From Narthecium ossifragum (taxonomy: Eukaryota > Streptophyta > Magnoliopsida > Dioscoreales > Nartheciaceae): a stretch of DNA of 64,000 nt. Under the pieces are notes generated by a model. That model did no database searches. It saw nothing but the letters and a program-made list of their open reading frames with translations, and had not been told where the DNA came from. Both the position numbers and the translations under genes were made by a program. This document shows positions 45,695 through 57,544 of this stretch, one piece after another. Location of the stretch: assembly GCA_963920575.1 (NCBI GenBank), contig OY986965.1, positions 6,217,134-6,281,133 on the forward strand. The letters are read 5' to 3'. Position 1 is the stretch's first letter; each line of letters begins with the position of its first letter.

Positions 45695-47650
45695 GCTTCT
45701 TATTAGGTAGGCCTACATCCAACCAGTCCAAAATGGTTATAGTGCTTTGCTTCGCATAGGGAGAAATCAAACTATAGTATATATACATCTACATTTAACA
45801 ATTTCCTTAACCTCACATAAGCATACAAAAAATGGATATGCGCAATGGTGGTTAGTGACATCTGGAAGGACTAAAATTGGTGAGGATCTAAAAGGTAGAA
45901 AATGCCAACAGCATCACAAAGCAAAAGGCCTTGTGAACACAAAAGACTATGGAATAAACACAAACCACAAAAGTGCATAAAAAGATGGTTTAATATATGT
46001 CTTTCACAGCCAAAAGAAGCAATTCCACAATGGCTTTAGAAGACATATTGTCGGTTGGAGATTTGAGAAGAACAAATACCAAGAGCTACATATATAAGGG
46101 GAAAAAATGGAAAGAAGTTAAGAACCAAAAAAAAAAGCAAGGTTTCCTTTTTACCTAGCACAATACCAAAAGAAACAAGACTTAGCAAGTTAAACAGGAC
46201 CCATCAAAGACAGTAAAAGAGAAGAATCAAACATGCCACCTTTTGGCTGTTGTCAGAAATATCAAGAGATCATACAATTTGGCAGTATTCAATGAATGCA
46301 AAGAGAAGAGACATAGACAACTATGAAGAGATAACTCTTTAGCTCGATGAAAGATGTGTAACATTAGGCAACACACTGCAAGTAAAAGATAATAATATAA
46401 CAATGGATAAAAGCAAGAAGAATCAAAACAATCTAGAAGTAATTGATAGAGAAATGATAAGCAGCAATGACAACATTATTACAGGGAGATACAGACAATG
46501 TGAGTTGAAAAGTCAAGCCTTGGCAACAAATTAACTAACATCAAATGTCCGTGACTTAAAAAGTTCCAGTAAACGACTTTGCCAGACCAAATGCCTACTC
46601 TGAGCAGCAACCACATCAAAATAACCAATAATAAATTGGTCTATGATCCCTCCAAGCTATGTTTTGAACGAAAGCAATCGAAATTAGAATTTAAGTTGCA
46701 GAATCACATCATTCTGTATGACAAAATGTGCCAACCGCAAACAAAAAAAGCATGAACTTAGGTAGACAATCAGAAAGCAGAAAATCTAGAGGAAAACGAG
46801 AAGGCCAACAAACCCAAATGCAGAGGAAAAAAGCTAATTGCTCCATTCCAGACGGAAGCATACCCAAATGCAGACGAAAAAAGCTAATTGCTCGACTCCA
46901 AACAAAGGAAAAAGCCACAACTAGAATCCAGAAAGAGAGCTCTAATTGATTACTCTAACAGGCAAAAAAAACGAAAACCATGAATCCTCTGACGTCTTTT
47001 GTACATCATTACCCAAGCACAAATGGGCAAGAAAAGATACCCATATCAAGAATCAAGAATCCACACAATCCCAATCCGAAAATGCACAATCTTGACAAAA
47101 GCTCCTCGACGAAAATCTGAAAACAAGCTAGCTATCGAACTCAAATAGGCACTTTTCGCCCAACATCCCAATAATTCCACAAACCCATCACAAAAACCAC
47201 GAAGAAATCCAAAAAAGAAAGGGGCACACGCAATGCTATCAACAAAAGCCACCGCCACTTCTATGATCACATCACTCTGACCCTCTAACCAAATGGGTCA
47301 TCAAGAAAATGCAATCTTCATGGGGGATTCACGAGAAAACCTCACCTGGGCTTCAGAGGGAAGAGACCCACAGGGAACGGGGGGTGGTGGTGGCGATGGG
47401 TTTGCATCGGAGGAGGGTCTTCAGAGGGCTTTTCCAGGAGTAGGTTTCGTACCCACTTTGATGATTGCGAGAAGAATCTTACATGTGGGGGAGCAGCCGC
47501 AGCAGCAGCCAGCTTGCAGGGTGGTGGTCTCCAGAGGTGGAGAAATGGCGAAGGACGAGGGTGGGGTGGGAGGTGCGCTTTAAAGACTAGGAGCCAAACG
47601 CTCAGATGTGTGACGAAGACCGGAGCTTTTTGTGGGGAAGAACAAAGAAT
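45695..47650 (-). promoter_or_regulatory. 5' UTR exon and leader intron of the NAL1-like gene
   Basis: A splice acceptor (GGATGTAG) lies at about 45712, just 5' of the NAL1 start codon. The matching donor is CCCAG/GTGAGG at 47345-47346, so a 5' UTR exon spans from 47346 up to about 47600, a GC-rich segment. The leader intron is about 1.6 kb. Rice NAL1 also has an intron before its start codon region (from memory). Core promoter elements upstream of 47600 were not identified. Confidence 0.5.
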
Positions 47651-47936
47651 AGATGGGAATTTGGAGAAATTTTGATCAGGAAGGACGAACTTGGAATTAA
47701 AAAAAATCAAATTTTGATGAAAGTAAAGTTCTTAATCGAGCTTTTGCATGTAGCCATCAATCGATTTTGTCCAATCTTTAAAAGACCGCTAACTTTTTGA
47801 GTATTTGATTTCAATATTGAATTTTTTGCTGCAAAAGCCCATCTCAGTGTACGTATGGCTCCATTAGAACCATGGAATAGCTTCACAATTAGGCATTATT
47901 TATTTTTGAGATTCCGAAAGAGCCTAAAAAAAAAAA

Positions 47937-47978
47937 GGGTGGTTTTAAATGCAATATAATATTTGATGTATGCACCCA
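47937..47978 (+). repeat. left terminal inverted repeat of the MULE
   Basis: About 40 bp matching the right end in inverted orientation with three mismatches. It is followed by less similar sequence with a second GGTGCACC motif at about 48034. Confidence 0.85.
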
Positions 47979-48299
47979 TTTTACTAGGGGTACCACAAGC
48001 AATTTTGATAGTACAACATATTACTGGGTGCACCACTCTCCCATTACGATATTAGCCTTAGTTAATTAAGCCAGGTGAGAGGGTAACATCCGATATTACC
48101 CTTCTCCCCACGATTTAAACCCTCGCATGCACTCGCCGCTGTCCTCCGTATTCCGCCCTCGTCGTCGGAGAAAACCACCATCGCCGGAGCCTTCGCCCTC
48201 TCTCCCGTCGCCGCGACCTCCGTCCTCCTCCCGTCGCGTCCCTCCTTTAGCACATTACGGGTTAGTCCGCTATTTTACTCGCCGGCATCATTTTAGCAT

Positions 48300-48776
48300 C
48301 TATCCTTTTAGTTCGGTCCTGTAAATCCGTTCTTAAACCATCATCGGTCCTGTAAATCCGTTCGTAACCGAGACGAGAGATGCAGTCCTTGGGGTTTAAA
48401 CGGACTTAGAAAACCGGTTTTTTCCCCCAAATTCGGGTTTAAAACGCCGATATTTTATTATTTCGGTTTTATTAAACTGATTTGTCTCCTTATATTCGGC
48501 TATGTAAAACCGAACTATATTTCCGGCATGTTATGACCGATTAATTTCGAATAGTTCGGTTTTAAACAACCGATTGTTTATTGTTTCGGTTTCTGGATGC
48601 CGAACAGTAGGTATAATTTCGGGTGTTGGTAACCGAACATTAGGTATAATTTCGGGTTTTGGTAACCGAATTAGGTATAGTTTCGGACTTTCGGGACCGA
48701 ACATTAGGTATAATTTCGGACTTTCGGGACCGAACATTAGGTATAATTTCGGGTTTCTATAACCGAACTTGTCATG
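48300..48776 (+). repeat. left TCGG-CCGA palindrome array, probable PMD promoter region
   Basis: More than a dozen short hairpin-like units such as TTTCGGTTTCTGGATGCCGA and TTTCGGACTTTCGGGACCGA. In the last third they are spaced about 34-40 bp by ACATTAGGTATAA. The array ends directly before the splice acceptor and ATG of the PMD gene, so it may act as promoter, 5' UTR or transposase-binding region. The ORFs across it are products of the repeat. Confidence 0.8.
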
Positions 48777-48793
48777 TTTGTATTGCAGGAGGC

Positions 48794-50817
48794 ATGGCAG
48801 GAAAAGGGGAGAGCTCGACTCCTCTTCCTCTTCCCCACAATATGCGCCAACGCCCTACGGCATCAGAGAGGCAAAGGAGAAGAAAGGAACATGAGGTGAC
48901 TAATGAGGTTCCAGCTGATGCGATTGAGCCATTGTGGGAGGCACGACCGGGTGATGATGAGTTCGATACGAGTGGGCCTATTCCTGAAGGGCCTGAAGAT
49001 GAATCGATCCTAACGCTGTTCAGGACCCATGTTGCATATCGGATATGGCGTGGAGTGGTATAGTACTTGATACTAAATGTAATTTTTACTTAATTATATA
49101 CTATTCACTACTGTTACAACGGCTGTTTTATTTACTCAATGACGTAGGAACGCGGTCCTTTGAAATGTTTGGCCCACGGGACTATGGTGGCTGATTGGGG
49201 CGGCGTGGAGACGGCTGAATTCAGAGAGGCCGTGCATGTGTCAGGACTGGGGAATTTGCTGGATTGTACATATAGTACAATCAGTAAGGTGTTGGTGTCG
49301 GCACTCGTTGAGAGGTGGCAACCGGAAACAAACACATTCCACCTACCATGTGGCGAAATGACCATCACACTTGCTGATGTGAGGACCATTCTGGGTATCT
49401 CCGTCACTGGACCGGCCGTAGAGCTTCGCAAGATGGCCACTGAGGAAGCAGCACGGCTGGTTTGTAGTCAATTGGGAGTCTCTATGGAGAGCGCACTGGC
49501 TCAACTGAATAAGAACAAAGGAAAGGCACTTAGACTGACATGGCTCAAAAGTGAGTGCAAAATAGAGAAAGTTGGCCTGGATTGCTCAGTAAAGGCCTAC
49601 TTGCTCTACTTGCTCGGCTGCACTCTATTTTGTGATAAATCTGCGAGCAAAGTGCATGTGTCTTACCTTTTTGCACTGAGGGACTTGTCTAATACGGCCC
49701 AATATGCATGGGGAGCTGCGGCCCTAGCGTACTTGTACCGACACTTGGGTGCCGGTAGTAGATGGGCTACGAAGCAAATGGGAGGGTACCTTACCTTGTT
49801 GGAGGTAATATCATCACACATGTATGGCATGTGGATCATATATTTACCAGTACTCCTAATTATTTTTATGATTTGCAGGCATGGATATACGATCACTTGC
49901 CGACGATCGCAAATCCACACCGCGATATACGATACACACCAGACCAGCCGCGTGTGTATCGCTGGATCCCTGTTAGAGATGGCGGTAATCCTGCAGATAA
50001 CCTTGTGGTCAAGCGTGAGGAGTTAGATGATCTGAGAGAACATCAGGTGAGTTGTCGTGTCCTCGTGCAAGCTCTTTTAATTTCCGTATACGATATTTAC
50101 TCGTGCAAGCTCCTTTGTTACAGGTTTTGTGGGATCCCTACCGTGACGAAAGGGGAGGACCATTTCCTAGCGATGACATCAGTTTTTATTTCGGGACTTT
50201 GCATGGGATGGATTGTGTCGAGCCTTATCATCCGGACAGAGTCCTTCGTCAATTTGGTCTTCAACAGATAATTCCTGGTGAGCCCCTTAAGTCGGCATCT
50301 CAATCTGTGTGTGCCGGGAAGACTGGGCGAGGATTCAAGAGGACCTTTGACTTCGTGCCAGAGTTTTGGAACAGATGGGGTGACCGTGTGATACGAGCAG
50401 CAAGGACTGCTCCAGCTGCGAAGGTGGGACACGATTGCGTGCCCGAGTACATGGGCTGGTACCGATCTCATTCACATGTGAGGGTACAAAACCCATCATT
50501 CAAGACATCATCCTATCAGCCTTCTGTAGATTTACATGTTGCGGTATGTTAGACTTGAGGTTTATGATTGTAGATTATTATTTTGTTTCTTTTGTATCGT
50601 TCATAAGTTTTATTATGTCTTCTGATTGCAGTTTGATCATTGCATGGAGATTATCGACGATACAGTTGCGCACGCAGATAACTTAACTGTCGCTGAGCAC
50701 ACAAGAAGATGGCGTCAAGCCAGCGCGATTGGGCATGGCTATAGAAGCCACTCCGGGCAATCATATGTCAGGCGGACACGTAGAAGATCAGAAGAGGATG
50801 GCCCATCTGGTTGTTAA
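48794..50817 (+). CDS. plant mobile domain (PMD, aminotransferase-like) protein, 5 exons, intact
   Basis: PMD proteins include host MAIN/MAIL1 and many transposon-borne copies; their molecular role is unsettled. Exons: 48794-49057, 49148-49804, 49879-50046, 50124-50543, 50632-50817; all introns are short (70-90 bp), GT-AG and phase 0. The product is 564 residues with no stop or frameshift. After a basic N-terminus come LFRTHVAYRIWRG, ERGPLKCLAHGT, WQPETNTFHLPCGEMTITL with ILGISVTGPAV (the hallmark PMD stretch), YLLYLLGCTLFCDKS, WGAAALAYLYRHL, AWIYDHLPTI, VLWDPYRDER and VPEFWNRWGDRV. It lies inside the MULE and converges on the transposase. A likely 5' UTR intron ends at 48788. Nothing shows a catalytic aminotransferase site, so that name should not be read as function. 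Confidence 0.93.
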
Positions 50818-50989
50818 ACATCCGTTGGTTGTTACGTTAAACACTTCGTCTTATAAACACTTGGTTGTTTGAAGTTGGCATCCCAAATTTTTGTGACTTC
50901 CGCACTTAGGAAGTCCATTTTTGGCCTATGGGCGTGTGTAAATTTTGTGAACCTCTGGCAGCTAAGTTTGGTATGTAATGTTCACAGGT

Positions 50990-51570
50990 TTCTCCAGCTT
51001 AACAGGTTTTACAGCTTGGTTCGGGTTTTACAAACCGTTAATTATCGTAAATATCGACATTTCGTAACCGACAATTTAGAGTAATGTCGGCTTTTCGGAA
51101 CCGAATAACTCATTCGGTTTTTAATAACCGATTCGTTTCCTACTTTCGGAATTTAATTACCGATTTCAAAAGAAAAAAAACGGTGCCGGGTATCCGTTTA
51201 ATTTTCAAGGAATACACTACATGAAATTAATCGTGCACCACATGAAATGTTCGGACTTTCGGGACCGAACAACTAATAGCCGATTTAAGTTCATATTTTG
51301 AGATTTTAAGTACCGAAAATATGTGAATTTGTCGGCTTATTGGGACCGAATTTTTTTTTACAATATTATTGACTAGTGTCGGATTATCGGGACCGAACAA
51401 CTAATAGTCAATTGTTGGATTATCGGGACCGATAATTTTGTGAAATTATCGGCTTCCTTTAACCGTACTATATTTATCGGATTTTCGGGACCGAATATTA
51501 ACCTTATGTCCGGTATCACATGACCGAATATAAAATGCATTTACGACTTCACGAAGCCGAAAGTTTCCAC
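50990..51570. repeat. central TCGG-CCGA palindrome array between convergent genes
   Basis: Units such as TTCGGGTTTTACAAACCG, GTCGGCTTTTCGGAACCGAA and TCGGATTATCGGGACCGA, repeated through the space between the PMD stop (50817) and the transposase 3' end (51855). The spacing is looser than in the left array. 51570-51850 beyond it is AT-rich and holds a ACAATTCTATGACAACACT short duplication. Confidence 0.78.
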
Positions 51571-51854
51571 AACTGACAGTAATAGATGATCTGAATTACA
51601 ATACTTGTACCTTTAACTACAATGACAACAAATAAGTTTAGCTACAATTCATGTCAACACTACAATTCTATGACAACACTACAATTCTAAATGATCTGAT
51701 TTATTTCCGATATTCTTTGCCTGATCAATAGGGAACCCCTGGCCACAATCTTGCCCTTCTTTGCCTTCAATCCCCTGCAAGTAACAGCAAGGCATGAGAT
51801 GTCTTCACACAGTAACAAACTAACAAGCTAGGTGAAGAACAAGTAACAAACTAC

Positions 51855-54800
51855 CTATGTGGACTCATTGTCGCCAATTTCAATGGTTTCCCTCGTGGCA
51901 ACATTGGGTCCCTTAATCTCCATGAAATGCTTGGTCTGCTTGTCATAGATGTCCCAACCCTTGGCACATTCTTGTCTGCATCTGAGCCAGCTCCTAGCTA
52001 TGGGTGGGATAGGATGACCAGGGTGCATGTGGATCATGACGAAGTGTCCACCATTCACAAAACCAATTGCGATGGTCTTCCGCATGAGGGCCGGCTGCGG
52101 GGGGCTCCAAAGTGGCAGGAAAGTCAAGCACTGACTCACGGAAATGTGGATTAAGACAACTTCGTAGCGAGAGGCAATAATAGGTCCCATATCTGGCATG
52201 GTCATCCACCCATCAACAAGAGGATAGTTCTCATAATAAGCCAACCTGTTGGCAAGCTCTGAAACTCTCACCTCACCCTCGTGATACACCCGACAGTACT
52301 CAGTACTATGTGCCATCAATTCATTCCCCAGATCCCTCCGCACCTGGAGCCAGTTGTCTTCACCGAAGCCCATCAGCCCGGCTATTGCCCTAAAGCCACA
52401 GTTACCGTCAGCTTCAACATCCCTCACATGTGTTATATATGGCCGCAGACCTTCAGGAAACTGAGACAAGTATGCCTCACGGCATGTACTGGCAGCTACG
52501 GCACGAGTGCGGATCACTCTATCCTTTGGCATCCTCTTTGCCTTGACACTTGTCCTCTCAGTGGAGTTGGGTGCAACTTTAGGCAGATTTGAAGCTAAAG
52601 ATGGGCAGACACTGTCCTTACTGTCATTGAATGACGGGGCATACTCGAAGCTAGATGGGTCACGGCGGATCGATGTTGACAGTTTCTTTCCCTTTGCACT
52701 TGGGCGACCTCGTGTCCTCAAGTTCACCTCTGGCTCGACTAGTGCAGTACATTGTGGGTCTTCCAATTCCAACAGTTTTTTCAACAGCTGGACCTTCCCA
52801 TTGTCATCCAATTCATCAAACCGTTTGTCTAGACGGGCCAGTGCATTTTTGCACGATAGGTTTGAGTCTGACTTAGAGGTCATAGGCAGTACATCCAGCT
52901 TCTTCCAATAATGATATACACTAGAGAGAGGTACAACCCTGCCTTCTCGCCTGTACTCCGCAATCTCATGGGCACATGGCAAACCATGGGTACGCCTTAC
53001 TTGGCAGCCGCAAGCATGCTCGTCTGGGCCTATATCCTCTGCTCGTTTGGCCTCTGCACAGATGATATCGAGTGCGGTTTTTGAGACGAAACCCCTTAGC
53101 TCTCGGAATATGGCTGGCCTGAAATCATGCTGCACAATGTACTTGCTCTTCTCAAAAGAAGCAAGGATCTCCGTGTGTTGGAGCTCGAGCAGGGCATTGA
53201 TCGTGGTCCAGGAGGTGTGAAAACTGCAGTTCGATGCCCCCAGATGCCTCTTCAACTTTGCATGTGCACTCTCAACCCGATTTGTAGTGACATTATCGAA
53301 GTGCATACATTTTTTTGTCCATGCGCTGACAAACAATTCCTTGTACTTGAGCAGCCATGACTCCTTGACATAATCAAGAGCACTTGGGTAGCCGCAGAAG
53401 GACTTCTCCATTGACTCCACATTTTGGATAAATTCTGTCTCAGTCTCAGAACTAACAAGCAGCTCCCAGCTCAGCAGAAAAGATTTCCACTTCTCATTTG
53501 TCCCAAACATCTTTTTACAATTTGCTGTTATATTCTTGTTGATATGCCACCTACATAGCATGTTCTTGGTGTTAGGAAACACGGACTGCACAACCTTCAT
53601 CAAACTAAGTTCCCTATCAGTCAGGACAACCCGGGGCAGCATGCAACCCTCCAACAGTGATTTTAACTTCTCCATGGCCCATTGGTAGGTTTCCTCTCTC
53701 TCAGACTCAAGGTACGCAAAGGCGCCAGCAAATGTCATACATGTATTCAAGAAAGTCAACTAACCGTCTAAATCAATCCTACTCGATCACATAGTGACTA
53801 ATAGAAAACTATAACAAATTCATATGTCAATTACCTGTGGGCGTCACTCCAACAATCTCGAGTAAGGGAAGCCGGTACTTGTTGGTTTTGTATGTGCAAT
53901 CCATAATCAGCACCTCTGGAAAGGCACGCAATAGCTCAACCGAAGACGGGTGTGCCCAAAATATGCTTCGGACACAAGATGTGTCATCACTGCTCGTATG
54001 CCACTCAGTATAACAAGCATCATTTAGGTGGCCCAAGAGTTGCTGCATCTCTGATCAACCGGCTTTCTCAATTACCCTATGCTTCTGTCTTGCATTATAA
54101 ACATGTCTTATGGTTGACACATTGTGCTCATTCCTCTGCTTCAGGGTATTCAAGATCATCCTCAGCTTGACTAGACTCTTGGACATGTCAACTAAAATCA
54201 TTTGTTCCTCTTCTGATAATCTCCCAGCATATGCATGACCCTCAAGATGAGGTGCAGATGGGTGGTTATGCACGCCACATTCCACCCTGATCATCCAGTC
54301 ATCATCGGATGGTAGCTTCAGTCCCGGGACTTTGAAGGGACAGCCACATTTCTTAGTGCCGCAGCTTTTCTTCTTCTTGGTCGGAGCCTTCTTATCAACA
54401 GCTTTCCTCCATTGGGACGAGTCCCTATATTCACCACTTCTCTCACATGCCAAAAGGAGCCTTGGTTTTCTACCAAACCCACCCGTCTCTGAGCTTTTGA
54501 TCACTATGACCAGCCCATTCTGCCTACCCACTTCTTGAGTCCACTGGATCAGGGTTTCACGGCTGTGAAATATCTGCATGCATGAATAAGAAAACGGTCA
54601 GTTGGAAAAAAAAATTACCATGTTAGTAGAAAACAGTTGTGCATACCATGTTAGTCGTGAACATCGACGTGTAATCCACGACAATCGCATGTCCAACACC
54701 ACTGCCAGCAGTGGAAGCATAGTCCTGTCATATCACAATTATTATACTCATTTCGGTATAAAAAAACCGATAACTTACGAATTGTTCGGCTTCCAACAAC

Positions 54801-55187
54801 TGAACAATGATGCAAAAGTCGGCTATTCAAAACCGAATATAAGATAAATCTTCGGTATATACGAACCGAAAAATTATAGTCGGCTTTATGAAACCGAACT
54901 TCACATACAATATCGGTTATAAAAAACCGTTACATATAAAGTTTCGGCTAGTATGGACCGATAAATATACAATTATCGGGGTTTTGAAGCCGCTAATTAT
55001 TATAAAGTTCGGTTTGCAATAACCGACAAATATAACAACGACCGGCCTGGTTTGACCGATCAGGACGCGCTACTTCAGGTTAACAAAAAAAAATCCAAAA
55101 CAAACCGAAAAAAGAGAACTACGATACCTTAAGATGGCCCGTCGTTTCGTCCGCGTGCTCTGGGGATGATAGGCTTTCCGAAGCCAT
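51855..55187 (-). pseudogene. MuDR-type transposase with SWIM and OTU domains, damaged
   Basis: Cut-and-paste transposase of the Mutator superfamily fused to an OTU cysteine-protease domain. Exons (minus): 55128-55187 (MASESLSSPEHADETTGHLK), 54647-54724, 53835-54573, then about 51855-53740. Exon 3 begins with a FAR1/MuDR DNA-binding region (FHSRETLIQWTQEVGRQ, CGTKKCGCPFK, WMIRVECGVHNHP). The DDE core has LIMDCTYKTN, LTDRELSLMK with CRWHINKN, and TTNRVESAHAK. SWIM zinc finger: CGCQVRRTHGLPCAHEI. The OTU part has DGNCGFRAIAG (about 52390-52420) and NGGHFVMIH (about 52030-52058), so Cys and His are kept. Breaks: TGA at 54055-54057 in frame, and the expected acceptor before GTATGACATTT (53740) reads CAT instead of CAG. 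Otherwise the product would be about 920 residues. Confidence 0.9.
54735..55065. repeat. right TCGG-CCGA palindrome array in transposase intron 1
   Basis: Units such as TTCGGTATAAAAAAACCGA, TTCGGCTTCCAACAACTGAA and TTCGGTATATACGAACCGAA lie between transposase exons 1 and 2 (intron 54725-55127). So the array lies inside the transposase transcript rather than upstream of it, unlike the left array on the PMD side. Confidence 0.78.
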
Positions 55188-55546
55188 CTTCAGCCCTCGT
55201 TAGAGCGAGTGGGAATGATGTCGATTTGGGCACGATGTGTGGAGGTCTGTAGGAGGCAATGTAGGTGGAGATGGGTCCTCGTGACCGTGAGGAGCTGCTG
55301 CAGGTGCTTCGGGAAGTAAGATTGGTGATAGAGGACGGTTTTTTGAGGTTGGAGGTAGGAGACGGGTTGAGTTGAGGAGCTCACTGGTTGTAGGTGACGA
55401 TGTAGATGACGATGCTTCATAGGTCGTGGTGCACACAGTAAATCCAGGGGTTTACACTAATTAGCTTTGGATAATTAATGAAGGGAGTTAATTGAGGGCA
55501 TTTTAGTAAACTCACGATAGGGGTATACTGGGTAATAATATTAGGT

Positions 55547-55586
55547 GGTGCACACATAAAATATTATATTGCATTTAAAACTACCC
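55547..55586 (-). repeat. right terminal inverted repeat of the MULE
   Basis: About 40 bp, the inverted partner of 47937-47978, ending at 55586 before a run of nine A. 55188-55546 between the transposase start and this repeat should carry its 5' UTR and promoter. It is GC-rich near the start codon; a Ser/Pro-rich ORF there (55190-55436) overlaps that leader and is not supported as a gene. Confidence 0.85.
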
Positions 55587-55595
55587 AAAAAAAAA

Positions 55596-56490
55596 TGGTA
55601 CAGCTACCTCTACGGGACGGAAATGCCCCTATCATGTTCTATATCTATCCATACCCCTACCCCAGCTAATCCCCCCAGCCCCCCTATAATCCCCCCGGGC
55701 CTGCGGGCCCGATCTCGCCATCGGACGCCGATCCCGAGCTCCCCATCCGACACCAATCGCCATCTCACCGTCATCGTCACCATCGATCCCGCTCATCACC
55801 GATCCCGATCTCGTCACCATCGTCCGTCGTCAATCCCATGCGCCCCCGTCGCCACCTCCTTCCCCGGCTCCCCATTGTCGATCCAATCGCTCCCGGTCGC
55901 CAATCCAATCGGATCTCGACGGATCCCGTCCAAACCCCGCCGATCCCGTCTGATCCCGTCCGACCCCGTTCGATCCCTCCTTCCTCGGCTCCCCATCGTT
56001 AATCCAGTCGAATCTTGTCGCCGAACCAGTCAGATCCCATCGGAACTCGTCCGATTCCGTTGGATCCCATCGGAACCCATCCGATCCCGTCGGATACGAC
56101 GCACGGTCACCGCCAATCCCGTCGCCGATCCCGACCATCGTCCGTCGCCGTCACCAAGACCCGTCTACGGTGATGATCCCGAGCTCGAGATCCCTGTCGC
56201 GACGTCCTTCTGGGTCGCCGCCAATCCCGTCATCAAGCCCGTCGTCGAACCCGACCATCGCCAAGCCCCTCCCCAAGCCCCGTCATGACCTCGATTGGAT
56301 GTCTGATCTCCTCCTGCGACAACCTCCCGATCTCCTCCTGCGACGACCTCCGATTGGCGACGATAGGTACCACGGCTACCTCGCCAAGCCCCCGTCGTCG
56401 TCACCAAGCCACGTCTACAGTGATGATCCTGAGCTCGAGATCCCCGTCGCGATGGTCAGGACGTCCTTCTGCTAGTTACTTTTTATTTTT
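55596..56490. repeat. GC-rich degenerate repeat block (GATCCCGTCS units)
   Basis: Tandem-like strings of CCGATCCCGTCGGATCCC and relatives. A segment around 56165-56215 (GATGATCCCGAGCTCGAGAT) is repeated at about 56412-56465. The long ORF on the plus strand (55569-56288) and its minus-strand shadows are Arg/Pro/Ser-rich and follow the repeat, not a gene. It resembles the GC-rich modules of the 23306-26159 element. Confidence 0.6.
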
Positions 56491-56859
56491 TGATTAAATG
56501 ACATGTTTACGGTGTAGGTGTGGAGGGGAGATGATTAGATGAGATGTTTACACTGGAGCTCAAGATCCCCTCAACACAATAATCCCGCGCCCTACGCTTT
56601 TTTTTTCTTTCTTTTCCTGATTTTTGAAAAGTAAATAGTGACTCCTTTCATGGTAGTTACTTTCCGCAATTGGCAATCAAATCCAAAAAATTTAGGGGTT
56701 TTTGACCAAAGCCCCAAATCTAGGCCCCTCCTTATCCAGAGCCCCATGCATCTTGATAAAATCTCCACTTTCACTACTTGTAGATGAAAAACCCCAAAAC
56801 ACCTCAAAATGACACTAATACCCTTATTTTATTTTTCTTTTTTTATTCCAGCATTTTCT

Positions 56860-57440
56860 CTCTCCTCTCTCCTCTCTCCTCCGGCGAGACATCCCTCACC
56901 ATCTCCGCCGCCGACCCTTCCCCGGTGACCACCCCCTTCCCCGGCGATCTCCCCTGCGGCCACCGTTCCGACCTCGGATCTGAGCACCGTGACCCCACCT
57001 CTCCTTCCTCGGCGCACTTCCGATGAGATCCAACGCCGGCGTCATCCATTTGCAGCGACCCGAGCTCGTCCGCCGTCACTCGTCCTTCCATATCCTCCGA
57101 AACCAGAAACCATTAGTCGTCTCTTCCTTCCCCGACGCCGTCCGATCGCCCTCCTCGCCGGAAACCCCAACCCGAGCTCCTACTCTCAAATCCGGCGCCG
57201 TAAGCTCCCAACGCCACCGTCTCCGACCTCCAAATCGCCATCCAACCGCCGATCCGGAATCTCCATCGCCTCGCGACCCTTCCGCCGCCGTTTCCCGGCT
57301 AGATCCGGCCGTCGTCGCGCGCGGCTTTCCCCTCCCCTGCTCGCTGCCTCCTTCCCCGATGAGCTTGCTCCTTCAGCCTGGAGTGGTTCAACCGGGCCAA
57401 CTGACTTGATCCTGTTCAGCCCAACCAAGTGACCTTAGTT
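56860..57440 (+). pseudogene. GC-rich gene-fragment-like block, unrecognised
   Basis: Plus-strand frames at 56989-57432 and 57023-57409 are rich in Arg, Pro and Ser and lack a known domain. It shares an exact 23-bp stretch (57289-57311) with the cargo of the hAT-like element (36731-36753). This points to a dispersed sequence captured more than once. Confidence 0.4.
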
Positions 57441-57544
57441 TGATCTGATCCAGATCCCATCAGATCCAGCCCATCAGGCTCAATCCCAGCTCAATCTGAT
57501 CATGCTCAAATCCAGCAATCCAGACTTGACCAGATTACAGCCAG

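Larger units (their letters stand above)
47937..55586. mobile_element. Mutator-like element encoding PMD and MuDR-OTU proteins
   Basis: 7650 bp. The left terminus starts GGGTGGTTTTAAATGCAATA (47937); the right, reverse complemented, starts GGGTAGTTTTAAATGCAATA (55586). They stay about 93% alike over 40 bp, up to TGCACC. Outside both ends is a run of A (47926-47936 and 55587-55595), consistent with a 9-bp A target duplication typical of Mutator elements. Two convergent genes lie inside: PMD (+, 48794-50817) and transposase-OTU (-, 55187-51855). Three arrays of TCGG-n-CCGA palindromes sit left, centre and right. This is the layout of a large autonomous or recently autonomous MULE. Confidence 0.88.

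Noticed and set aside
45747..45980. ORFs inside the NAL1 leader intron
   Set aside because: They lie within an intron supported by splice signals and show no known motifs.
55569..56288. 239-codon Pro/Ser/Arg ORF
   Set aside because: It follows a degenerate GATCCCGTC repeat and has no domain, and other frames are also open, as expected of GC-rich repeats.
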